A stretch of DNA of 6,169 nt. Source: CBFGTJ01 sp965651815 (GTDB taxonomy: Bacteria; Actinomycetota; Acidimicrobiia; Acidimicrobiales; Microtrichaceae). Position 1 is the stretch's first letter. Every line of letters starts with the position of its first letter. The notes below the pieces were generated by a model that had not been told where the DNA came from, made no database searches, and saw only the letters and a program-made list of their open reading frames with translations. The position numbers were made by a program, and so were the translations under genes. The stretch is from positions 1-6,169 of the forward strand of contig CBFGTJ010000188.1 of NCBI GenBank assembly GCA_965651815.1. The letters are read 5' to 3'. Below, one piece after another: positions 1-4,929 of the stretch.

Positions 1-353
1 TGCTCGACTCCGGCGGCTTCGGCATCGGTGAGGTCGCGACCGCGACGGGCTCGTGGGATCGGACGACGATCGCCCACGCCCCCGGTGGCGAGGAGATGGC
101 CCGCCTGGTCGGGCGGTGGCTGACCCCGGCGCCGGAGCTGGTCGAGGACGACGAGCTCGCTGCCGGCACCGTCCGGGTGACCATCGGCGCCGACTTCGAG
201 CACGTGGTGGAGCCCGGATCCGAGGCGGACGCGGGCGACGACGGCTCGACCGGGGCCGAGGCGCCGTCTGCGCCGTCGACGCCGTCGACCACGACGACCA
301 CCCAGCCGGGATGGGTGCCCGGCACCCCGCCGGCCGGGGTGTCCTGCCCCTGA
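1..353 (+). CDS. C-terminal fragment of an LCP (LytR-CpsA-Psr) family protein
   Basis: Only the last ~116 codons are present, read in the frame that starts at base 3; the start and catalytic LCP domain lie off the left edge. The visible part begins LDSGGFGIGEV and continues to APGGEEMARLVGRWL, which resembles the second half of a LytR_C domain (the 'GF...T.I.y.pG...A..la..l' pattern). Then comes LTPAPELVEDDELAAGTVRV and a TIGADFEHVV strand, as in many actinobacterial LCP C-termini. The tail is acidic, then Ser/Thr/Pro-rich with five Thr in a row, and ends in VSCP before TGA at 351-353. Proteins of this family transfer glycopolymers such as teichoic acid or arabinogalactan onto peptidoglycan at the outer membrane face. 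The Thr tail resembles that of the pilin gene at 2188. The family call is inferred from the C-terminal pattern alone, so a different secreted protein with a LytR_C domain is possible. Confidence 0.68.
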   Translation, partial: LDSGGFGIGEVATATGSWDRTTIAHAPGGEEMARLVGRWLTPAPELVEDDELAAGTVRVTIGADFEHVVEPGSEADAGDDGSTGAEAPSAPSTPSTTTTTQPGWVPGTPPAGVSCP

Positions 354-371
354 CGGCTCCGCTGAGGCTTT

Positions 372-386
372 TCGGCCACCGGCCGA
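372..386 (+). terminator. Short perfect hairpin between LCP and pilin genes
   Basis: A 6-bp perfect inverted repeat (TCGGCC / GGCCGA) with a 3-base loop sits 18 bases after the LCP stop codon. No T tract follows, so it would be an actinobacterial-style 'I-shaped' terminator or attenuator at best. A second pair, CTCCGC at 357-362 and GCGGAG at 395-400, flanks it and could extend the structure up to the GTG start at 400, which might instead limit access to that start. Function is inferred. Confidence 0.35.
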
Positions 387-392
387 TACGCT
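387..392 (+). promoter_or_regulatory. Candidate -10 element for a leaderless pilin-operon mRNA
   Basis: TACGCT fits the actinobacterial -10 pattern TANNNT and ends 7 bases before the GTG at 400. That is the spacing expected if transcription begins at the start codon. No Shine-Dalgarno sequence is placed usefully for this GTG: the only GGAG (397-400) overlaps it. No convincing -35 is seen. The element is short enough to occur by chance. Confidence 0.25.
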
Positions 393-399
393 TCGCGGA

Positions 400-1722
400 G
401 TGGGAAGGCTGCTGGGTCGAGGCGGAGGAGCCGCCGGCTTCACCCTGCTCGAGGTGCTGATCGGGCTGGCGGTGCTCGCCCTCATCACCGTCGCCGTCAC
501 CGCCATCAGCCTGACCGGGGTCGTCGGGATCAGGGACGGTGCGGTCGAGCGCCAGCTGGACGCCACCACCGCCCAGTGGGTCTCGATGAGGTTCGCGAGG
601 GACGTCGCCGGCGCGGAGAAGGTGGTCACCTCCGACTGCGCGCCCCCGACCGGCTCGGACCGGCTCGTGACGCTCGCCTCCTCGACGGGCGGCTTCGTCA
701 CCTACCACTCCCGCCAGGTCTCGGCCTCGCCGGCGACCTACGACCTGTCACGGCAGGACTGCTCGGGGTCCGTCACCGATCGTCGGATCGTCGACGGGCT
801 CGAGGGGGTCGCGCCGAGCGTCACCTGCGACGGCGGGCCCTGCGTCGACGGCGACTCGCCGAGGATCGTCCGGCTGCAGGTCACCCGGACCCACCGGTTC
901 GACTTCGAGCTGGGCGGCGCCCGCCGCACGACCGGCAGCGACCTCGCGGATGGCCCCCTCGAGGCGCCGGCCTTCCTGTCGCTCGGCGGCGGCACCCCGC
1001 TCGAGGTGGGCGGCAACAGCCAGCTCGTCATCGACGGCCACGCGTACGTCAACGGCCCGAGCCCCGGCCAGGTCGCCGTCAACCTGCACGGCGGAGCGGG
1101 TGAACCGCTGAAGCTGAACGTCTCGGGCGAGTTCGCGATCGAGCGCGAGTCGCAGTGCAGCGGGTGCGCCGACAAGGCGAACAAGGTCCCGGGCACGTTC
1201 GACCAGCGCCTGCCCGACCCGCTGAGGTTCCTGCCGCCGCCCGAGGTGGCCGGTGCGGGCAGCTGCCAGTTCCAGGACGGGGTGAACGTCTGCCACCCCG
1301 GGGTCTACACGGAGGAGTTCCCGCCCTCGGTCAGCGGCGCCGGCGGGGTGAAGGACTACGTGCTGCTGCCCGGTGTGTACGCCCTCGACGCCGGCCTCAA
1401 GGTCACCAACGGCTCGCTGGCCGGCGACGGCGTCCTGCTGTTCAACCGCTCCGGGACGATCTCGGTCCACGGCGCGGACCTCCAACTGTCGCCGCCGGCG
1501 AGCGGCGCCTACAGCGGGATCCTCGTGTTCCAGGCGAGGACGAACACCGCGAAGATCACGATCAACGGCAACGCCGTGCTCGCGTCGCTCGCCGGCACGA
1601 TCTACGCCCCCGCGTCGCAGGGCGTGGTGCTGGGTGGCGGGAACGGGACCCTCAGGATCGGTCGGGTCATCGCCGAGAACCTCGAGGTCTCCGGAAACGG
1701 GACGGTGATCGTCAGTGGCTGA
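400..1722 (+). CDS. PilW-like prepilin fused to a large beta-rich C-terminal domain
   Basis: 440 aa from GTG at 400, the only start before the signal. Residues 1-13 are a short basic leader ending in AAG. The prepilin peptidase site is G13|F14, followed by TLLEVL with the Glu at mature position +5 (E18) and a hydrophobic helix to about residue 43. This is a classic class III signal for type IV pilins or pseudopilins. Residues ~50-185 look like a PilW/GspJ-type pilin head with cysteines at 80, 121, 143 and 148. From ~190 the protein changes to Gly/Asn/Val-rich repeats of short strands (GNSQLVIDGHAYVNG, GDGVLLFNRSGTISVHGADL, YSGILVFQARTN, LAGTIYAPASQGVVLGGGNG, ENLEVSGNGTVIV). This resembles the beta-rich C-terminal domain often found in TadG-like pilus-associated proteins. 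A CSGC pair (C253, C256) and C289/C298 may form disulfides. It is first of three overlapping genes and is probably an exported minor pilin or adhesin. The pilin signal is certain; the C-terminal role is inferred. Confidence 0.85.
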   Translation: MGRLLGRGGGAAGFTLLEVLIGLAVLALITVAVTAISLTGVVGIRDGAVERQLDATTAQWVSMRFARDVAGAEKVVTSDCAPPTGSDRLVTLASSTGGFVTYHSRQVSASPATYDLSRQDCSGSVTDRRIVDGLEGVAPSVTCDGGPCVDGDSPRIVRLQVTRTHRFDFELGGARRTTGSDLADGPLEAPAFLSLGGGTPLEVGGNSQLVIDGHAYVNGPSPGQVAVNLHGGAGEPLKLNVSGEFAIERESQCSGCADKANKVPGTFDQRLPDPLRFLPPPEVAGAGSCQFQDGVNVCHPGVYTEEFPPSVSGAGGVKDYVLLPGVYALDAGLKVTNGSLAGDGVLLFNRSGTISVHGADLQLSPPASGAYSGILVFQARTNTAKITINGNAVLASLAGTIYAPASQGVVLGGGNGTLRIGRVIAENLEVSGNGTVIVSG

Positions 1723-2188
1723 CGGGCGCCGTGTGGCAGGCCAGGCGGGCGAGACGCTGATCGAGTCGCTGCTGTCGATCACGATCGTCACCGCGATCGC
1801 CATCGCGGCGTTCCTCGGCCTGCGGGTGGCGATCCGCTCGTCCGCGCTCCACAAGGAGTCCGCGGTCGCGGAGACGCTGCTGCGCACCGCGGCCGAGCAG
1901 CTCCAGGACCCCGACAGCGCGTACGAGCCGCTCGCCGGCTGCTCGGGCGGCGCCCCCTACGGCGACCTGCTCCCCACGCGGTCCGGCTACACCGTCGCGG
2001 TGTCCGAGGTGCGGTTCTGGGTGCCGCCCGGCCCCGGCGACGCGCCCCCGTGGGACACCGAGTTCGCCGCGCCCGGCTCGCCCGGTGACTGCCCCGCGGC
2101 CGATCCGGGCCTCCAGCGCCTCGAGCTGCGGGTCGACACCCCGACCGGCTTCGCACAGACGTTGCACGTCGTGAAGAGGAGGACCTGA
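1715..2188 (+). CDS. PilV-like minor prepilin with Glu at mature position +1
   Basis: 157 aa from GTG at 1715, overlapping the previous gene by 8 bases. An internal GTG at 1733 would also give a usable leader (MAGQAG), so the start is uncertain by six codons. The signal is QAG12|E13TLIE17SLLSI, then a hydrophobic stretch to about residue 36. The Glu at +5 is present, but +1 is Glu rather than the usual Phe or Met, a form that I recall from actinobacterial pilin-like proteins. The amphipathic helix continues (HKESAVAETLLRTAAEQLQD, residues 46-65). A small head domain follows with C76 and C126 (possible disulfide) and a late strand LQRLELRVDT. Size and layout fit PilV/GspI-type minor pilins, which are anchored in the membrane before assembly at the pilus base or tip. 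Co-translation with both neighbours supports one complex. The exact minor-pilin class is inferred. Confidence 0.82.
   Translation: MADGRRVAGQAGETLIESLLSITIVTAIAIAAFLGLRVAIRSSALHKESAVAETLLRTAAEQLQDPDSAYEPLAGCSGGAPYGDLLPTRSGYTVAVSEVRFWVPPGPGDAPPWDTEFAAPGSPGDCPAADPGLQRLELRVDTPTGFAQTLHVVKRRT
2177..2182 (+). promoter_or_regulatory. Strong Shine-Dalgarno for the PilX-like gene
   Basis: AGGAGG ends 5 bases before ATG at 2188, inside the last codons of the PilV-like gene. It fixes the start of the third pilin gene and shows that translation there can begin independently despite the TGATG one-base overlap. It is the clearest ribosome site in the operon. Confidence 0.8.
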
Positions 2189-3120
2189 TGCGACGCCGCG
2201 GCCAGCAGGGCGCGTCCCTGGTGCTCGTGCTGGGGCTGATCGTGTTCCTCGCGCTCATCGTGCCGGCGGTGCTCGGGCTCGTCACGACCGGTCTCACGAC
2301 GACCGGGCCGGTGCGGGAGGACCGCCGGGCGCTGTACGCCGCGAACTCGGCGCTCGACGCGGCGATCCAGCAGGGCCGTGTCAACGACGACGTCGGGCGC
2401 GTGGGGGCGGACTGCCCGCAGCAGACGCTCGAGATCGACGGGCTCCACGTCGACGTGACCTGCGAGTACGGCACCCGGTGGTGCGACCTGGACCGGTCGG
2501 TCGCGTACACCGCGGTCGTGCGCGACCCCGGCCCGCCCCCGACGGTGCTCGGCACGGCGACCGCGGACGTCGTGTTCCGCTTCTCGCTCGACGGCGCGCA
2601 GCCGGTCGAGGTCCGCCAGTGGGACTCCGGTGCGGAGGCGCCGGCGACCACGACGACCCTGCCGCCGTGCGACGGCATCGCGCCCACGACCACGACGACC
2701 GTTCCCCCGACGAGCACCACGGTGCCGATCGTCGGGTCCTACGCGCGCTGGACCGAGTCGGTGCTCGCGGCCCCGATGGGTGGCAACGGCAGCAACTGGA
2801 ACAGGTGGCGGGCGGAGGGCGAGGTCGCGGTCGCCGACCACGCCGGCGTCCCGCTCGTGGACGCCGAGGTCACCGTGCAGGTGCAGCGGTCCACGAACCC
2901 CGGCGACGAGGCCTCCTGGGTGGCGGACGGGGTCATCACGGGCACGACCACCGCCACCGGCACCGTCACGTTCCACTCGCCGACCTACAAGCCCAACGGC
3001 AACTCGGCGGACAGCGCGATCGCGGTGCGGTTCACCATGGTCGGGGTCGCCGCAGCGGGACTGACCTGGAACTCCTCGGCGCACCCGGTGACCGTCGAGG
3101 TGCCCCACCCCTCTCCCTGA
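2188..3120 (+). CDS. PilX/GspK-like minor pilin with Thr-rich linker and Ig-like tail
   Basis: 310 aa from ATG at 2188, set by the AGGAGG upstream. The basic leader MRRRGQQG is followed by ASLVLVLGLIVFLALIVPAV, a hydrophobic helix with no Glu at mature position +5 if cleavage is at G8|A9. PilX/GspK-type proteins commonly lack this Glu, and RRALYAANSALDAAIQQG (residues 46-63) matches the 'yaAnsgld.ai' segment after their helix. A first domain spans ~75-140 with cysteines at 76, 92 and 99. A low-complexity linker of Thr and Pro runs ~150-180 and includes TTTT and TTTTT. A C-terminal beta domain (~185-305) has strands such as EGEVAVADHAGVPLVDAEVT and ATGTVTFHSPTYKPNG, resembling bacterial Ig-like or Big-type surface modules. 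In other systems GspK/PilX caps the pseudopilus tip, so the tail may be displayed at the tip. That role is inferred. The gene ends at the convergent boundary with the peptidase gene. Confidence 0.8.
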   Translation: MRRRGQQGASLVLVLGLIVFLALIVPAVLGLVTTGLTTTGPVREDRRALYAANSALDAAIQQGRVNDDVGRVGADCPQQTLEIDGLHVDVTCEYGTRWCDLDRSVAYTAVVRDPGPPPTVLGTATADVVFRFSLDGAQPVEVRQWDSGAEAPATTTTLPPCDGIAPTTTTTVPPTSTTVPIVGSYARWTESVLAAPMGGNGSNWNRWRAEGEVAVADHAGVPLVDAEVTVQVQRSTNPGDEASWVADGVITGTTTATGTVTFHSPTYKPNGNSADSAIAVRFTMVGVAAAGLTWNSSAHPVTVEVPHPSP

Positions 3121-3136
3121 GGGTCTCCCTGAGGGG
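3108..3136. terminator. Possible bidirectional terminator between convergent genes
   Basis: CCCCTC at 3108-3113 can pair with GAGGGG at 3131-3136, and smaller CCCT/AGGG pairs lie inside the loop. The location suits termination of both the pilin operon (plus strand) and the M23 gene (minus strand), whose stop codons are only 27 bases apart. There is no T tract, so the call rests on position and GC-rich pairing. Confidence 0.35.
3112..3135 (+). repeat. Perfect 12-bp tandem duplication across the PilX-like stop codon
   Basis: TCTCCCTGAGGG occurs at 3112-3123 and again, immediately adjacent, at 3124-3135. The first copy carries the TGA stop of the PilX-like gene. Because the unit is 12 bases, the second copy repeats the same frame (Gly-Ser-Pro-stop), giving a backup stop in frame. 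It looks like a recent slippage duplication. Confidence 0.9.
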
Positions 3137-3147
3137 CGGGCGCCGCG

Positions 3148-3708
3148 CTATTTGACGACGACGCGTCGGGCGGTCGACAGCGCGGTGAACGGGTTCACGA
3201 GCGTGCCGTCCGGTGCCTGCATCTCGAAGTGCAGGTGGGGCGCGGTGTCCTCGGCGTTGCCGGAGTCGCCGACGTACCCGATGTGCTGGCCGGCGGTCAC
3301 CCGCACGCCCTTGCGGATCCCCGGTGCGAACGCCTGGTCGTAGCGGTTCGCCCCGTCGTCGGTGCCGGGCGTGTCGTTGTTCAGGTGGATGTAGGTGTAG
3401 CGCCACCCGTCGTCGCCCGTGATCGTCAGCATGTTGCCCGACAGCCCCGCGGTGTCGTGCTTGAGGTAGGTGACCACGCCGTCGGCCGCGGCCAGCACCT
3501 TGGTCATCTTCGGGGCGAAGAGGTCCTGCCCGGCGTGGGTGCGCCCACCCGAGCGCGGGGCGCCGAAGGAGTCGATGTAGCTCGCTGAACCTGAGACGGG
3601 GAAGGTGATGGGCGGCGGGGTCGGCGCCGCGGCGGCCGGCGACACCGCGAGGGCGGTCGCCGCGGCGGCCACGGCGACGGAGGTGAGGAGACGTCGGAGG
3701 ATGTGCAT
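3148..3708 (-). CDS. Secreted M23 (LytM-type) peptidoglycan endopeptidase
   Basis: 186 aa, starting at ATG 3708-3706. An in-frame GTG lies directly before it and much longer antisense reading is possible, but only this start opens with a signal peptide. Residues 1-28 are MHILRR, a long Ala/Val core, and AVSPAAAA, a typical Sec signal with a cleavage site near AAA-A/P. The rest is one M23 domain. Zinc and active-site residues are all visible: H58 and D62 (HAGQD), H108 (YTYIHLN), and H158/H160 (APHLHFE). The usual GDSGNAEDTAPHLHFE block and a closing DGTLVNPF are present. Enzymes of this family cut peptide cross-bridges in peptidoglycan outside the cell, and a full catalytic set argues it is active rather than a regulator. 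It has no extra wall-binding or coiled-coil domain. No good Shine-Dalgarno precedes the start. It is convergent with the pilin operon and divergent from the ligase gene. Confidence 0.92.
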   Translation of the reverse strand: MHILRRLLTSVAVAAAATALAVSPAAAAPTPPPITFPVSGSASYIDSFGAPRSGGRTHAGQDLFAPKMTKVLAAADGVVTYLKHDTAGLSGNMLTITGDDGWRYTYIHLNNDTPGTDDGANRYDQAFAPGIRKGVRVTAGQHIGYVGDSGNAEDTAPHLHFEMQAPDGTLVNPFTALSTARRVVVK

Positions 3709-3798
3709 CACAGGAGAGGTTCGGCGGGGTACGGACCGGTACTTGACCATCAGCGGGGTGAACGTGGTCACCGAGTGGCAGCTTGGCAGGGCCCGGAC
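3709..3798. promoter_or_regulatory. Divergent intergenic region between M23 and ligase genes
   Basis: These 90 bases must hold the promoters for both divergent genes. A near-palindrome, GTACGGACCGGTAC at 3729-3742 (one mismatch in the outer arms, with a perfect ACCGGT core), is a possible operator. On the plus strand TTGACC at 3743-3748 matches a -35 hexamer well, but no convincing -10 follows at normal spacing. No clear promoter is visible for the minus strand. Confidence 0.3.
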
Positions 3799-4929
3799 GT
3801 GACGATCGAGTTCAACGGCTCGCCCGCGACGACGCTCGGTGTGGAGCTCGAGCTGGGGCTCGTCGACCGCCGGACGCGCGCGCTCACCTCCGCGTCCAAC
3901 GAGCTGCTCGACCGGTTGGAGGCCTGCGGCGAGGCGACCCGCGCCAAGGTCAAGCACGAGCTGTTCCAGTGCACCGTCGAGGTCATCACCGGCGTGTGCC
4001 GCGACGTCGCCCAGGCGCGGGCGGACCTGGGCGCGAGCCTCGCCGCCGTGCGCGCCGTCACCGACTCGCTCGGCGTCGAGCTCGTCGGCTCCGCCACCCA
4101 CCCCTTCACCAGCTGGCGCGACCTGGTCGTCAGCCCGGAGCAGCGCTACGCGGACCTCGTCGAGTCGATCCAGTGGCCGGCCCGGCGCCTGGCCATCCAC
4201 GGGGTGCACTTCCACGTCGGCGTGCCGACCGGGCGGCACGCCATCGCCGTCGTCCGGTCGCTCGCGTACCACCTGCCGCTGTTCCTCGCCCTGTCCGCGT
4301 CGAGCCCGTACTGGTCCGGGCAGGACACCGGCATGGCCTCCAGCCGCACCAAGGTCTTCGAGGCCCTCCCCACCGCGGGGCTGCCGCCGCGCCTCGCGGG
4401 CTGGACGGAGTTCGAGCAGCTGATGGACGGGCTGCTGCGCGCCCGGGTCATCGCGTCGATCCGGGAGATCTGGTGGGACTGCCGGCCGCACCCCGACTTC
4501 GGCACCGTGGAGCTGCGCATGTGCGACGGCCTCGCCACCATGGACGAGGTCGCCGCGCTCGCCGCGATGGCACAGGCGCTGGTGACCGAGCTCGTGGAGC
4601 GCGTCGACACGGGCGAGCCGCTCCCGGACGCGCCCGAGTGGGTGGTGCGGGAGAACAAGTGGCTCGCCGCCCGCTACGGGGTCGACTCGTCGTTCATCGC
4701 GGACGAGCGGGGGGAGCGCCGCCCCGCCGGCGACCTCGTCGAGGAGCTCGTCGAGCGGCTCTGGCCGGTCGCGTCGCGGCTCGGGTGCGCCGCCGAGCTC
4801 GCGGACGTGCCGCGCCTGCTCGACGAGGGCCCGAGCTACGCGCGGCAGCGCCGCGTCGTTGACGACGGGGGCACGCTCGCGGACGTCGTCGACCTGCTCG
4901 CGGCGGAGCACCGGGAGGGGCTGTGGTGA
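3799..4929 (+). CDS. YbdK/GCS2-family carboxylate-amine ligase (glutamate-cysteine ligase type 2-like)
   Basis: 376 aa, close to the usual ~370 for the family. The start chosen is GTG 3799 because the protein then opens MTIEFNGSPATTLGVELELG, matching where family members begin. GTG 3775 and 3703 would add residues with no family look. Key blocks in order are GVELELGLVD (metal/ATP site Glu, ~15-24), HELFQCTVEVITGVC (~53-67), GVHFHVGVPTGRH (~135-147), SSPYWSGQDTGMASSRTKVFE (~170-190), and IWWDCRPHPDFGTVELRMCDG (~225-248). These enzymes join an amino acid to the gamma-carboxyl of glutamate or a similar acid using ATP, and some make gamma-glutamylcysteine. Actinobacteria generally use mycothiol rather than glutathione, so the real substrate here is unknown. 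The gene overlaps the M20 amidohydrolase by 4 bases, which suggests both act on the same amide or peptide-like compound (inference). Family assignment is firm; substrate is not. Confidence 0.9.
   Translation: MTIEFNGSPATTLGVELELGLVDRRTRALTSASNELLDRLEACGEATRAKVKHELFQCTVEVITGVCRDVAQARADLGASLAAVRAVTDSLGVELVGSATHPFTSWRDLVVSPEQRYADLVESIQWPARRLAIHGVHFHVGVPTGRHAIAVVRSLAYHLPLFLALSASSPYWSGQDTGMASSRTKVFEALPTAGLPPRLAGWTEFEQLMDGLLRARVIASIREIWWDCRPHPDFGTVELRMCDGLATMDEVAALAAMAQALVTELVERVDTGEPLPDAPEWVVRENKWLAARYGVDSSFIADERGERRPAGDLVEELVERLWPVASRLGCAAELADVPRLLDEGPSYARQRRVVDDGGTLADVVDLLAAEHREGLW
4914..4918 (+). promoter_or_regulatory. Shine-Dalgarno deciding the M20 amidohydrolase start
   Basis: GGAGG lies in the last codons of the ligase gene, 7 bases before GTG 4926 and only 4 before GTG 4923. 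The spacing favours 4926, which gives a GTGA stop-start overlap typical of translational coupling. Confidence 0.6.

Noticed and set aside
53..460. 135-codon plus-strand frame over the LCP end and pilin start
   Set aside because: Arg/Gly-rich out-of-frame reading that crosses the intergenic gap; the LytR_C-like frame and the pilin frame explain the region.
748..1887. Long antisense open frames under the pilin genes (also 1788-2720 and 1987-3108)
   Set aside because: At this GC content stop codons are rare in all frames. The translations are Arg/Ala/Gly/Val-rich with no recognisable domain, while the plus-strand frames have clear prepilin signals.
2641..2720. The ACGACGACC-like repeats as a CRISPR or tandem regulatory repeat
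   Set aside because: They encode the Thr/Pro linker in frame, are irregular in length, and have no spacer structure.
3709..4911. Upstream extension of the M23 frame to a 587-residue protein
   Set aside because: The extra ~400 residues are antisense to the well-supported ligase gene, rich in Arg/Glu/Val without any domain. A proper signal peptide starts at 3708.
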